Positions 16,976 to 26,668 of a stretch of 64,000 nucleotides of DNA are shown piece by piece. The DNA comes from Flavobacterium supellecticarium (lineage in GTDB: Bacteria; Bacteroidota; Bacteroidia; Flavobacteriales; Flavobacteriaceae), in the NCBI RefSeq assembly GCF_004801375.1, contig NZ_SSNZ01000004.1:62001-126000 (forward strand), read 5' to 3'. The notes beneath the pieces are model-generated. The model was given only the letters and a program-made list of their open reading frames with translations, had not been told where the DNA came from and made no database searches. Every line of letters starts with the position of its first letter. Position 1 is the stretch's first letter. The translations under genes and the position numbers were made by a program.

Positions 16976-18340
16976 ATGTTACAAACACTAGTTTTACTCG
17001 CCGTATTTATTTTAGCACTGGCTATCGGAATCTATCTTGGAAAAGCCTTATTCAGCGCGCGTTCACAATCGGAAAAATCGGGATTGGAAGAGCGCATTAA
17101 CGGTCTGTTAGCACAACAGGAGCAACTCAAACAACAGTTTTTACAGGAACGCGGTCAGTTTGAGCGACAACTGGTAGCAGTTCAGACCGAAAAGGAAAAC
17201 ATTCGTAACGAAAAAGAAGCACTGGCCATACAGCTTTCCAAAAAAGAAGTCGACTTTGAAAACCTTTGGGAACGCAACAAAGAACAGAAAGAGGAAGTAA
17301 ACCAGTTACAGGAAAAATTCACCAAAGAATTCGAAAATCTGGCTAATAAAATCCTGGAAGAAAAAACCAATAAGTTTACCGAACAAAACAAAGAAAACTT
17401 AAAAAACATACTATCGCCATTACAGGAGCGTATTCATTTATTTGAAAAGAAAGTTGAAGACACCCATAAAGAGAGTATCGACTATCACGCTGCTTTACGC
17501 CAGCAAATTCTAAATCTGCGGGAAACAAACGAACAGATGAGCAAAGAAACGCTAAACCTGACCAAAGCATTGAAAGGCGACAGCAAAATGCAAGGAAACT
17601 GGGGCGAGTTGATTTTGGAAAAAGTACTGGAAAAATCAGGATTGGAAAAAGGGCGCGAATATGAAGTACAGCAAAGTTTTGTAACCGAAGAAGGTAGTCG
17701 CGTACAACCAGACGTTGTGATCAATCTACCGGATGGTAAAAAAATGATTGTGGATTCCAAAGTATCCCTTACGGCTTACGAACGTTATGTAAACGAAGAC
17801 GATGAAACAACCCAAACTCAGTATCTGAAAGAGCACGTTAACTCAATAAAACGTCATGTTGAGCAACTGGGTAGTAAAAACTATCACGATCTGTATCAGA
17901 TGGAAAGTCCGGATTTTGTATTGCTATTTATCCCGATGGAACCTGCTTTTGCGATCGCTTTAAATGAAGATGCTACCTTATACAATAAAGCTTTTGAAAA
18001 GAATATTGTAATCGTAACGCCATCGACCTTATTAGCGACTTTGCGTACCATCGACAGTATGTGGGCGAATCAGAAGCAACAGGAAAACGCTTATGAAATT
18101 GCACGTCAGGCTGGTGCTTTATACGACAAATTCGAGGGCTTTGTAAACGATCTGATCAAGATTGGTAAAAAAATGGACGAAGCCAAAACGGAATACCAAG
18201 GCGCTATGAACAAGCTTGTAGACGGAAAAGGGAATTTGATCACCAGTGTTGAAAAATTAAAAAAGATGGGAGCCAAAGCCAAAAAGGCATTACCCGAAAG
18301 CATCTTAAACCGTGCTAACAACAACGACTTAACCGAATAA
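16976..18340 (+). CDS. rmuC: DNA recombination protein RmuC
   Basis: 454 residues. One N-terminal membrane helix (LVLLAVFILALAIGIYLG) is followed by a long coiled coil (about 30-180, rich in QEQLKQQ and EKE) and the RmuC nuclease-like domain (GDSKMQGNWGELILEKVLEKSGL, QPDVVINLPDGKKMIVDSKVSL, TPSTLLATLRTI). RmuC limits inversions and is thought to act at stalled or broken DNA. It is followed 2 bases later by a thioesterase gene, so the two are probably cotranscribed. Confidence 0.92.
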   Translation: MLQTLVLLAVFILALAIGIYLGKALFSARSQSEKSGLEERINGLLAQQEQLKQQFLQERGQFERQLVAVQTEKENIRNEKEALAIQLSKKEVDFENLWERNKEQKEEVNQLQEKFTKEFENLANKILEEKTNKFTEQNKENLKNILSPLQERIHLFEKKVEDTHKESIDYHAALRQQILNLRETNEQMSKETLNLTKALKGDSKMQGNWGELILEKVLEKSGLEKGREYEVQQSFVTEEGSRVQPDVVINLPDGKKMIVDSKVSLTAYERYVNEDDETTQTQYLKEHVNSIKRHVEQLGSKNYHDLYQMESPDFVLLFIPMEPAFAIALNEDATLYNKAFEKNIVIVTPSTLLATLRTIDSMWANQKQQENAYEIARQAGALYDKFEGFVNDLIKIGKKMDEAKTEYQGAMNKLVDGKGNLITSVEKLKKMGAKAKKALPESILNRANNNDLTE

Positions 18341-18342
18341 AA

Positions 18343-18888
18343 ATGAGTACCGAACCTAAAAAAATCAGCTCTTCGCGAATCAGCATTTCCGAACTAATGT
18401 TGCCATCGCATTCCAATTTTAGCGGAAAAATACACGGTGGCTATATTCTATCCTTAATGGATCAGATTGCTTTTGCCTGTGCTTCGAAATATTCGGGTCG
18501 CTATTGCGTAACCGCATCGGTTGATACAGTTGATTTTTTAAATCCTATAGAAGTAGGCGAATTGGTAACTTTAAAAGCTTGCGTCAATTATGTAGGCCGG
18601 AGTTCTATGGTGGTTGGCATCCGGGTTGTATCGCAAAACATTCAAACCGGAAAAATCAAACACAGCAATTCGTCTTATTTTACGATGGTCGCCAAAGATG
18701 ATCAAGGAAATACTGTAAGTGTACCAAAACCCATTTTAAACACCCTTGATGAAGTTCGACGTTTTTACGACTCCATCCGACGCATTCAATCTAAAAAAGA
18801 GCATCAGGAACACATCAGCCGATTTGATCATACTTCGCAGGAAGCTTTAGACAAATTATCCGATTATGGTGTAACACTGGCCTTATAA
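18343..18888 (+). CDS. Acyl-CoA thioesterase, hotdog fold (YciA/BFIT-like)
   Basis: 181 residues. NFSGKIHGGYILSLMDQIAFACASKYSG (about 20-47) is the hotdog-helix signature with the catalytic Asp, and VDTVDFLNPIEVGELVTLKACVNYVGRSSMVVG continues the single hotdog domain. It should hydrolyse acyl-CoA esters in the cytoplasm. It is probably cotranscribed with rmuC; the pairing says nothing obvious about function. Confidence 0.87.
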   Translation: MSTEPKKISSSRISISELMLPSHSNFSGKIHGGYILSLMDQIAFACASKYSGRYCVTASVDTVDFLNPIEVGELVTLKACVNYVGRSSMVVGIRVVSQNIQTGKIKHSNSSYFTMVAKDDQGNTVSVPKPILNTLDEVRRFYDSIRRIQSKKEHQEHISRFDHTSQEALDKLSDYGVTLAL

Positions 18889-18892
18889 CAAA

Positions 18893-18919
18893 AAGAAAAG
18901 CGTTTTGCTTTTCTTTTTT
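18893..18919. terminator. Bidirectional terminator
   Basis: GAAAAGC, loop GTTTT, GCTTTTC then six T, with an A run before it on the other strand. It separates the plus-strand thioesterase from the convergent T9SS array. Confidence 0.75.
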
Positions 18920-19821
18920 CTATGTTTTAATTAATTTCTTACAGGTTTGCGTTCCATCGTTATGTATTACAGTTCCAAAATAAACTCCCTCAGGAAAAAC
19001 AGACAGATCGATTATATCCGTCGCACTCTTCAACACCAATTGGCCACTTAAATTATAAACCAAAACAACAGCAATCTCTTTCGGGGTCTTTATTCGAAAA
19101 ATACCATTTGATGGATTTGAAAAAACGTTGTACCAACAGTATAAGCATCCAATTCCGGCATCCCTAATTTCACTTCCTCACCTTCAATACTATACGCTGT
19201 AGCAGAAACACCACCATAACCCCATTCCGCATCACCGCTTTGCCATACCAGTGTATCAAATCCGCCACCATCACCATCGTACCAATACCAAATTTTATCT
19301 TCCGGCAAACCATCGGTAGCCACCACCGGAGCAAAAGCCAGCCAATAATAATTATTTTTTGCTTCCAGAACTAATTCTTTACCGGCTAGAGCCAAATCAA
19401 CTGAAACAATAATTTTCTCATCCTCAATCCTTTTTAACAATCCAGGATTGGTATCATCCAGATAAAAATGAGCCAAAGAAGTTCCCGAAAACGGAATTTT
19501 AAACCTATCGTCATAAAGACCTTTATCAAAAACAAACACATGCACTCCTTGTATCAGGGAAATATCTCCGGGAGCCGTTTTACCCATTTGTCCTACAAAA
19601 TTAAATCGGGTGATTTTACTGTTATGTCCAATATAAAAATTATCAGCCAGGATTTTCTTTTGGGTATTCGTAACTGTTGAAATATTATCAACAAAACGAT
19701 ACGGCTTAGTAGCAGGACGGTCTAAAAACGTCGAAACCAGCACTTCCCCTTCTTGTGCCTTCAAAAGCGTAATCGCAAACAGCATGCAAAAAAACAATAA
19801 CCGACATCTTGTTGTTTTCAT
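18920..19821 (-). pseudogene. Frameshifted T9SS-sorted secreted protein (third member of a tandem array)
   Basis: The start at 19821 gives a signal peptide and a domain very similar to its two upstream paralogues (NFYIGHNSKITRFNFVGQMG, GTSLAHFYLDDTNPGLL, DKIWYWYDGDGGGF). After ELDAYTVGT the frame runs into a stop at 19090. In another frame the same DNA continues as NVFSNPSNGIFRIKTPKEI and ends KKLIKT with a stop at 18920, that is, the expected sorting domain. The shift lies at or near the six-A run at 19120-19125; one extra A would restore a 300-residue protein of the same length as its paralogues. It could be a true mutation, slippage-based variation or a sequencing error. Confidence 0.85.
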
Positions 19822-19827
19822 TTTATT

Positions 19828-20745
19828 TTAGATTTTAATTAATTTTTCACAAACCTGTGTACCATCATTACAAGTCACAGTCAATAAATAAATCCCTTTA
19901 GGAGAAGACGACAAATCGATAATTTCCGATGAGTCCTTCAACACTATCTCCCCACTTCCATTATAAACCCTAACGCCAACAATCTCTTTCTCTTTTGGTG
20001 TCGCAATTTTAAAGATATCGCAAGACGGATTGGGATATACCGTTATTACAGCTGTTTGCATATCTAATTCAGAAATTCCTAATACCACTTCTTTACCTTC
20101 GATACTAAAAGCCATCGACCTCGGACTTCCCCCTCTAACAGGGCCCCATTCTGTATCACCATTATTCCATTTTCTAACATAATAACTAGCACCATCTCCT
20201 TCATACCAATACCAGACGCTATCAGCAGGCAAACCATCGGTAGTAATAACCGGAGCAAACGCTATCCAATAAGAACCTGATTCCAAAATCAGTTCTTTTC
20301 CAGCCAGATCCAAATCAACCGAAATAATAATTTTCTCTTTCTCAACTTTTTTTAATAAACCTGCGTTGGCATTATCCAAATAAAAATGCGCCAAAGAAGT
20401 TCCTGAAAACGGAATTTTTTCATGTTTCCCATCGACCTTCTCAAATATATCCTTAAAAATAAATACATGTACTCCTTTAATCTGCGACATATCCCCTGGC
20501 GCAATTAAACCAATTTGTCCCACAAAATTAAACCGGCTAATCTTACTCCTTTTACTCAAAAAATAATTATCCGTCAGTACTCTTTTTTGAGTATTACTAA
20601 CTGTTGAGATACTTGCGGCAAAATCATCTAATTTTTTCACATCATCTAAAGTTGAAAATATTACCTTTTCCTGAGCATTTAATAAATTAACCACAAACAA
20701 ACTACAACAAAGTGCTACCCAATTTTTCACTTTTTTTATTTTCAT
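19828..20745 (-). CDS. Secreted protein with T9SS type A sorting domain (array member 2)
   Basis: 305 residues. A signal peptide ends near LLNAQE. The main domain shares long stretches with both neighbours (STVSNTQKRVLTDNYFLSKRSK, FNFVGQIG, SGSYWIAFAPVITTDGLPADSVWYWYEG). The C-terminal sorting domain begins at ITVYPNPSCDIFKI and ends CEKLIKI. The function of the domain is not recognised; it looks like a cell-surface or extracellular beta-sandwich. It is separated by 6 bases from both neighbours, so the three form one transcription unit arising by tandem duplication. Confidence 0.82.
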   Translation of the reverse strand: MKIKKVKNWVALCCSLFVVNLLNAQEKVIFSTLDDVKKLDDFAASISTVSNTQKRVLTDNYFLSKRSKISRFNFVGQIGLIAPGDMSQIKGVHVFIFKDIFEKVDGKHEKIPFSGTSLAHFYLDNANAGLLKKVEKEKIIISVDLDLAGKELILESGSYWIAFAPVITTDGLPADSVWYWYEGDGASYYVRKWNNGDTEWGPVRGGSPRSMAFSIEGKEVVLGISELDMQTAVITVYPNPSCDIFKIATPKEKEIVGVRVYNGSGEIVLKDSSEIIDLSSSPKGIYLLTVTCNDGTQVCEKLIKI

Positions 20746-20751
20746 TTTATT

Positions 20752-21642
20752 TTATGTTTTAATTAATTTTTCACGAACCTGTGTACCATCATTACAAGTC
20801 ATAGTCAAAAAATAAATTCCTTTAGGAGAAGCCGACAAATCAACAGTTTCCGACTGGCTCTGCAACACCAATTGTCCGTTTCCATTATACACCACAACAG
20901 AAACAATCTCTTTTGGTGTACTAATTTTAAAAACATCATACGAAGGATTAGGATACACCTTTGCAGTAACGGTTTGTATATCCGATTTTGAAATTCCCAA
21001 CGTTACTTTTTTACCTTCAATACTAAAAGCTACGGATCCGGAACCTGTTGATGACCAACCGCCATTGTCCCATACTACTGCTTCGTTGCCGAAATCGGTT
21101 CCCGGAAACCAGCTCCATACTTTATCGGGTGACATTCCCTCTGTAGCAATTATCGGCGCAAAGGCAATTCCATATGTTCCCGCTTCAAGTATCATATCAA
21201 ATCCGAGCGATTTTATATCGATACCAATTATAACCTGATCTCCTTGCTGTATTATTTTTAATCCCGGAGCATACTCCCGTATCAGCTCAAAATAATTCAA
21301 ACTGCTTGCTTCAGATAATGGCTGACCAGTAGTAAACGCTCTAAGAATATACAACCGTACTCCTTTAATTAATGCTATGTTTTCGGGCGTTGCTTTTCCG
21401 AGTTGCCCAACAAAATTAAATTGAGTGATCTGACTCTTTTTTGACAATTTAAAATCATCCATTATAATCAATTCCTTTGTATTCGTAATTGTTGAAAGGT
21501 TTGGTGCGAGAGGCACAGGTTTTCTAACCTCATCCAACGTTGAAAACAACACTTCTTGTCCCAGACTTGGCAACCCACACAGCATCGTTAAACCATAAAA
21601 CAACACCGGCAGGCATTTTTTCAGTTTTATTTTTCTTCTCAT
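20752..21642 (-). CDS. Secreted protein with T9SS type A sorting domain (array member 1)
   Basis: 296 residues from the ATG at 21642 (MRRKIKLKKC), which gives a normal basic-hydrophobic signal peptide ending at SLGQE; an in-frame ATG at 21669 would lengthen it. Shared paralogue features are LSTITNTKELIIMDDFKLSKKSQ, FNFVGQLG, AGTYGIAFAPIIATEG and the sorting domain KVYPNPSYDVFKIST...REKLIKT. The middle of the domain is the most diverged of the three. It is the first gene of the array; the promoter was not identified. Confidence 0.8.
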   Translation of the reverse strand: MRRKIKLKKCLPVLFYGLTMLCGLPSLGQEVLFSTLDEVRKPVPLAPNLSTITNTKELIIMDDFKLSKKSQITQFNFVGQLGKATPENIALIKGVRLYILRAFTTGQPLSEASSLNYFELIREYAPGLKIIQQGDQVIIGIDIKSLGFDMILEAGTYGIAFAPIIATEGMSPDKVWSWFPGTDFGNEAVVWDNGGWSSTGSGSVAFSIEGKKVTLGISKSDIQTVTAKVYPNPSYDVFKISTPKEIVSVVVYNGNGQLVLQSQSETVDLSASPKGIYFLTMTCNDGTQVREKLIKT

Positions 21643-21993
21643 ATTCAAAATATTTAATACGTTCATCAACTAAATTACACAAACTTAGTAGCAACGGCGA
21701 AGACAATTCAACATGCAAAACAGACAAATAACTCTATTTTATCATTGCTCAAAATAGTGGACAAAAAGCGAATACCTCTTTAAGTCATATTATTATTCCA
21801 TAACACTATTGGAGCCAATATGAGCAAACCGGACAAAAAACAAACATCCCATAAACAAATCACTACAACAGATTAATAATAAATATTTTTAACAAAAAAA
21901 ATAATATTCTTTAAAATTATTGTTAATTAAAAATCAATTAGCTAATTCTATTATATTTGTTATACAAAACATAAACATTTGAGTAACAATCAC
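21643..21993. other. Divergent intergenic region with one plus-strand -7 box
   Basis: About 350 AT-rich bases between the T9SS array and the diheme cytochrome gene. TATATTTG at 21952-21959 fits the -7 consensus for the plus-strand gene. No other element was recognised. Confidence 0.4.
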
Positions 21994-23115
21994 ATGAAAA
22001 AAAACTACTTTTTACGCACACTACTACTAGCACTAGCACCTTTTGCACTACTTTCCTGTCAATCCGATAACAGTGAATACACAGAAGTTACCCCATCCAC
22101 TCCAACCGGCACACCTGTTTCGGTTAATCTGGCTCAGATTCCCTATCCCAAACTTTCGGACTACCATTTTTTTACCGGTACTCTAAAAAACAACACCCCA
22201 AACGATCGGGTATTACCCTATGAAATTGCCAGCGGGCTTTTTACCGATTATGCGCATAAAAAACGTTTTGTATGGATGCCGGAAAACACCAAAGCTGTAT
22301 ATAACGGCGATGGAAAAGTAGTAACCTTCCCGATTGGGACAGTTTTGATCAAAACTTTTTATTACGATAATGTTCAACCGGAAAATAAAACACAGATCAT
22401 TGAAACCCGATTAATGATCAAAAAAGGTGTCGATAGTGACGGTGTCGATCAGTGGGTTTTCGCCAATTATATCTGGAACGACTCACAAACAGAAGCCGTC
22501 CTTGACATGAACGGCAGTTACCGTTCGCTAACCTGGACGGAAAACGGTCAGACCAAGTCAACCAATTACCGAATTCCTTCATCAGTAGAATGCCTTACCT
22601 GTCATAAAAAAGATGAAAAAGCGATTCCGATAGGACCTAAACCGCAAAACCTCAACATTGTTTACAACTATACCGATGGTGCTAAAAATCAGTTAACAAA
22701 ATGGATGGAACGCGGAATGCTTCAATCCGGTTATCCGGCCAACATTACCAGTACCATCAACTGGCAAGACACTTCGAAACCACTGGAACTACGTGTACGT
22801 TCCTATCTCGATATCAATTGTGCACACTGTCATTCTGAAAACAGTCATTGCGATTACCGTCCGATGCGTTTTGCCTTTAGTGAAACCTCGAATCCGGTCA
22901 ATCTGGGGATTTGTGTCGAGCCACAGGAATTTATCGACAATGATCTGACACATATTGTAAGCCGCGGTAAGTTTCAGCGTTCAATGCTACACTTCCGATT
23001 ACAATCGACCGACGAGGCCAATCGTATGCCGTTACTAGGCCGTACCATGGCACACGAAGAAGCCGTACAGATGATCGAACAATGGATTAGTTCGCTCAAT
23101 CCAACCTGCCCTTAA
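21994..23115 (+). CDS. Diheme c-type cytochrome lipoprotein (SO2930-like family)
   Basis: 373 residues from the ATG at 21994; the earlier TTG at 21979 is less likely. Signal peptide with lipobox LLSC. The stretch from KLSDYHFFTG through NDRVLPYEIASGLFTDYAHKKRFVWMP is the hallmark of a family of diheme proteins first noted in Shewanella. Two heme motifs are present: CLTCH (about residue 204) and CAHCH (about 273). It is probably attached to the outer membrane and takes part in periplasmic or surface electron transfer; the partner is unknown. It is followed 39 bases later by an FG-GAP protein. Confidence 0.85.
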   Translation: MKKNYFLRTLLLALAPFALLSCQSDNSEYTEVTPSTPTGTPVSVNLAQIPYPKLSDYHFFTGTLKNNTPNDRVLPYEIASGLFTDYAHKKRFVWMPENTKAVYNGDGKVVTFPIGTVLIKTFYYDNVQPENKTQIIETRLMIKKGVDSDGVDQWVFANYIWNDSQTEAVLDMNGSYRSLTWTENGQTKSTNYRIPSSVECLTCHKKDEKAIPIGPKPQNLNIVYNYTDGAKNQLTKWMERGMLQSGYPANITSTINWQDTSKPLELRVRSYLDINCAHCHSENSHCDYRPMRFAFSETSNPVNLGICVEPQEFIDNDLTHIVSRGKFQRSMLHFRLQSTDEANRMPLLGRTMAHEEAVQMIEQWISSLNPTCP

Positions 23116-23154
23116 CCTCTAAATCTAATATAATAACCAAAAAACCAAAACGAC

Positions 23155-25167
23155 ATGAAAAAAATTACCTTATTGCTTTTATTGTTGGGATATGTAAACC
23201 TACATGCCCAAACCACTTGTAATAATGCCCAGACAATCGGTCCCGGGCAATATTCCGTACCGTTTATTTCCGGTACCAACCTCCCTTCTATACAATGTTT
23301 ACCGGGAAATCCGATTTTTGGTACAGCCTGTGAATGGTATTCCTATACTCCTACCGCTAATTATTCGGTAACGGTAACCACCGATTTACCGGGCAGCGTA
23401 GGTCGTGACACCCGTATTAACGTTTATAAAGGCACCTGTAATTCGATGATTTGTGTAACCAGTGATGATGATAGCGGTAGCGCGAATACCTCAACCGTTG
23501 TTTTCGAAGCGGTACAAGGCAACACTTATTTCATTGTTTTTGATAACAGATGGGACAGTATCGGTTTTGATTTTCTCTTATCACAAGCAACACCGGGAAC
23601 CAATTTAATCAGTTTTTCACAAATGCCCCAACCGCTTACCGGTTTTACCTATAAAAATTGTGTAGTCGACATGAACGGTGACTATCTTGACGATATTGTA
23701 GGCGTGGGTAATAACCAAATGCGCATTTTATATCAGTCCTCAAACGGAAGTTTTACCGGCACCACTTTTCCGTTAACCGGAGCGAACAATCAACCGTCAT
23801 GGAGTATCGCAGCCGGTGACCTGGATAAAAACGGGTATAACGACCTGATTTTCGGAGGCGGAAGCGGTGCTTCGTTTATTAAGGCCAATACCAATGGTAC
23901 TGCTTATACCGCTCAGTCTTTTTCACAATATATATTCTGTCAGCGAACCAATTTTGTAGACATCAACAACGACGGAAATCTGGATATTTTTGTTTGTCAT
24001 GACGTTAATCCAAACGTATATTTTATGAACGACGGCAACAGCAACCTGACCTATCATCAGGGAGGACTTGGTGATCATCCACAAGGTGGAAACTACGGTT
24101 CCATCTGGATTGATTATGATAATGATGGCGATCAGGATTTATTTATTGCCAAATGCCGTGGCGGAAATATTTCTGCCAGTCTTAACGAATTACACCGCAA
24201 CGATGGAAATGGTGTTTTTACCAATGTAAGTGTACAAGCCGGCTTATCCGACCCAATTCAAACCTGGTCATCGGCCTGGGGCGATTTCGACAATGACGGC
24301 GATATGGACGTTTTTATAGGTGCCAGTTCCAATACAAACGGTATGCACAAACTGATGCGCAATAATGGTGACGGAACTTTCACCGATGTTACGGCCGGTT
24401 CCGGAATCCAGTCACTAACCAATTTAGGACAGGAAAATGTAGCGCACGATTTTAATAACGATGGCTATATTGATATTTTCGGCCCCGGTAACACAATCCT
24501 GTTTAACAACGGCAACATGACCTTTACGCGTCAGCCGTTAGGAGGTATCACCAACGGACCTATCGGAGATTTAAACAACGACGGTTTCCTTGACATCCAA
24601 AACGGAGACAATGTTTTCCTAAATAATGCCAACTCCAACAAGTGGTTAAAACTTTCCTTAAAAGGAATCCAAAGTAATGCAAACGGAATCGGAGCCAGAG
24701 TCGAAATCAGCGGACCATGGGGTAAACAGATTCGCGATGTTCGTAGCGGTGACGGTTTTAGAAACATGAGTTCTTTAAATGTACATTTCGGACTGGGAAC
24801 GGCCACACAAATTACTCAGGTGGTGATCAAATGGCCTTCAGGAATTGTAGACACCTATAGCAATGTCAATCCCAACCAACATCTTGTAGTTATAGAAGGA
24901 AACACACTGCTTAGCACCGGAGATCACAGCAAAGACTCTTTTGTGGTTTATCCAAATCCATCGCATGATTTTATCAAAATACAGCTGGACGCAACAGGTG
25001 CTACTGCCGACAAAGCGATTTTCTATGATATCACAGGACGTATTGCCCTAACAACGGCTATCGAATCCAATCAGATTGATGTTCGTACTTTAGCAAAAGG
25101 AACCTATATCCTATCTATTGAAAGCAATACCGGAGAAAAACACAGTACAAAATTCATCAAGAATTAA
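23155..25167 (+). CDS. Secreted FG-GAP/VCBS repeat protein with ASPIC/UnbV domain and T9SS sorting domain
   Basis: 670 residues: signal peptide (LHAQT), a PPC-like beta domain (about 20-145), then FG-GAP/VCBS repeats carrying at least six calcium-loop motifs such as DINNDGNLDIF, DYDNDGDQDLF, DFDNDGDMDVF and DLNNDGFLDI. An ASPIC/UnbV domain follows (about 495-580, NGIGARVEISGPWGKQIRDV and VVIKWPSGIVDTYSNV), then a type A sorting domain (VVYPNPSHDFIKI to STKFIKN). It is a CRTAC1-like surface or secreted protein, probably adhesive or structural; substrate not known. Confidence 0.9.
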   Translation: MKKITLLLLLLGYVNLHAQTTCNNAQTIGPGQYSVPFISGTNLPSIQCLPGNPIFGTACEWYSYTPTANYSVTVTTDLPGSVGRDTRINVYKGTCNSMICVTSDDDSGSANTSTVVFEAVQGNTYFIVFDNRWDSIGFDFLLSQATPGTNLISFSQMPQPLTGFTYKNCVVDMNGDYLDDIVGVGNNQMRILYQSSNGSFTGTTFPLTGANNQPSWSIAAGDLDKNGYNDLIFGGGSGASFIKANTNGTAYTAQSFSQYIFCQRTNFVDINNDGNLDIFVCHDVNPNVYFMNDGNSNLTYHQGGLGDHPQGGNYGSIWIDYDNDGDQDLFIAKCRGGNISASLNELHRNDGNGVFTNVSVQAGLSDPIQTWSSAWGDFDNDGDMDVFIGASSNTNGMHKLMRNNGDGTFTDVTAGSGIQSLTNLGQENVAHDFNNDGYIDIFGPGNTILFNNGNMTFTRQPLGGITNGPIGDLNNDGFLDIQNGDNVFLNNANSNKWLKLSLKGIQSNANGIGARVEISGPWGKQIRDVRSGDGFRNMSSLNVHFGLGTATQITQVVIKWPSGIVDTYSNVNPNQHLVVIEGNTLLSTGDHSKDSFVVYPNPSHDFIKIQLDATGATADKAIFYDITGRIALTTAIESNQIDVRTLAKGTYILSIESNTGEKHSTKFIKN

Positions 25168-25172
25168 AAAAT

Positions 25173-25198
25173 AAGGGCTGTTCAACAACAGCCCTTTT
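25173..25198 (+). terminator. Rho-independent terminator
   Basis: AAGGGCTGTT, loop CAAC, AACAGCCCTT then TT, six bases after the FG-GAP gene stop. The 10-bp stem is perfect. Confidence 0.85.
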
Positions 25199-25209
25199 CT
25201 TTATTGGAA

Positions 25210-25240
25210 GCCTGTCGGAAATTATAACCGACAGGTTTTT
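25210..25240 (+). terminator. Second hairpin with T-run (CCTGTCGG type)
   Basis: CCTGTCGG pairs with CCGACAGG, followed by TTTTT. Second stop signal between convergent genes; resembles the CTGTCAGG palindromes at 7761 and 62459. Confidence 0.65.
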
Positions 25241-25244
25241 ACTT

Positions 25245-26123
25245 TTAAAATACCCGAACCAGGTTAAATCCAAAAGATATCTCGCCTTTCCCCCAGTCGC
25301 CTGTAGTTTGTCCGAGAAAACCTGCTTCATTCATTGCTCTGGAATTGGTAAAATGCATTTGAAAAACGTGTCCCCCGGTTTCCAGATCGACACCAACCGA
25401 TAGCGGATTCGTAAACACGGAATTTTTAGCCCGGTTAAGATGTGCGGCATAATCGACATTAACCGACCAGCGTTTGGTTAGCTTATAACGTCCACCCATC
25501 CCCAAAGCAAACTGATCGTTCGATTGCGGATTAGGTGTGATCACATTATTATTTTCATCCAATATATCCCGGATCGTATTTTCATGGAAATAGGTTGGTG
25601 CTAATTCCAGCGAAAGCCGTTCGGTAAACTTTCTGGAAATCAATAATTGCGTCACATAACTCAATCGGTTATCAAATTTCAGGTTTGGGAAATCTTCTTT
25701 TTTCATTTCAGTATTGATTGCCAAACTGTTAAATCCGACCAACGTTACCGGGAATCCTTCTTTTTCCTGTGCCATTAACCGATATTTCAGCGCCATTTCG
25801 TAGGTTTTCTGAAAACCACTACGGGAAACATGAGCCGTTAGCCAATTGGTAACTCCATAAGAAAACTTGATTTGCGTATTGGCATCATCCATTCCGAAAA
25901 AATCTTCAAACCCATGTTTGACATATCCAAAACGGTGCGCCACTATAAAATAGAAATCGCCTTTTGCGGCCAGTTTTGTCGATTCAAGGTTCACGATTTT
26001 TAAGGATTTAAATACCGATTCCACCCGGTTATCTGTTTTTACCGTGTCGATTTCCGACAACAGGTCATTTTGAGCCGACGCGCAAAAAGGAAGCAAGAGT
26101 AAAGAGAGTAAACTTTTTTTCAT
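25245..26123 (-). CDS. DUF5777-type outer membrane beta-barrel protein
   Basis: 292 residues with a signal peptide (FCASAQ). Alternating hydrophobic strands include AAKGDFYFIVAHRFGYVKHGFEDFFGMDDANTQIKFSYGVTNWL; the protein ends ISFGFNLVRVF, an outer-membrane barrel signature with terminal Phe. The NxxxxxxxHRFG block near residue 60 is typical of DUF5777. Role unknown. It is next to the OB-fold gene and opposite the cytochrome/YceI pair; similar groupings are familiar from Flavobacteriia, so a common process linked to envelope redox chemistry is possible. Confidence 0.78.
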   Translation of the reverse strand: MKKSLLSLLLLPFCASAQNDLLSEIDTVKTDNRVESVFKSLKIVNLESTKLAAKGDFYFIVAHRFGYVKHGFEDFFGMDDANTQIKFSYGVTNWLTAHVSRSGFQKTYEMALKYRLMAQEKEGFPVTLVGFNSLAINTEMKKEDFPNLKFDNRLSYVTQLLISRKFTERLSLELAPTYFHENTIRDILDENNNVITPNPQSNDQFALGMGGRYKLTKRWSVNVDYAAHLNRAKNSVFTNPLSVGVDLETGGHVFQMHFTNSRAMNEAGFLGQTTGDWGKGEISFGFNLVRVF

Positions 26124-26183
26124 ATAAGGTGTTTAATTGGATTCGTTATTTAATTGAATATCGTCATTGGAAATCGGTTACCC

Positions 26184-26579
26184 TTATTTCACTACGGTAC
26201 ATTGGTCCATTTTAAGTTCGCCCAGTAAATCGTCATAACCAATAAACCGGCCTTTCACTTTGATGTTGGACAAAACCATCAACTCTCCGTTTTTGATTTT
26301 ATCTTTTAACACAGCAAATAGTTTTTCATCAATGATAACCGAATTGGCCTCCAGATCAACACTACTGATTTTACCATAGACTTCTATTGTTTTATCCAGA
26401 TATTTCTGATTGGCTTTGGCCTCATCGACTTTAAATTCATCAAAAATAGAATTGGCCGTTACGAGATAACTCTCTTTTTCCGAGGCAATATCGCGATGCC
26501 CTTTGTACAGATAGGAATAACCGGCAAAGCCCAGCAATACCACCACAATCAAAATTAACACTATTCGTTTTCTTTTCAT
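26184..26579 (-). CDS. Membrane-anchored OB-fold (tRNA_anti-like) protein
   Basis: 131 residues: one N-terminal membrane segment (IVLILIVVVLLGFAGYSYLY), then an OB-fold of the tRNA_anti-like type (DEAKANQKYLDKTIEVYGKISSVDLEANSVIIDE, then NIKVKGRFIGYDDLLGELKMDQCTVV). Proteins of this family are envelope proteins and need not bind tRNA. It is divergent from the cytochrome gene at 26669 and precedes the DUF5777 gene on the same strand. Confidence 0.78.
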   Translation of the reverse strand: MKRKRIVLILIVVVLLGFAGYSYLYKGHRDIASEKESYLVTANSIFDEFKVDEAKANQKYLDKTIEVYGKISSVDLEANSVIIDEKLFAVLKDKIKNGELMVLSNIKVKGRFIGYDDLLGELKMDQCTVVK

Positions 26580-26668
26580 AAATTTTCAATTTAATAAATG
26601 TAAAATTAACGATAATTCATTTTATAAATTAAATTTTAATCATAACTTTAACCATATAATAAAGTAAA

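Noticed and set aside
18920-21642. Tandem repeats as a CRISPR-like array
   Set aside because: They are gene-length protein paralogues with no short spaced repeats.
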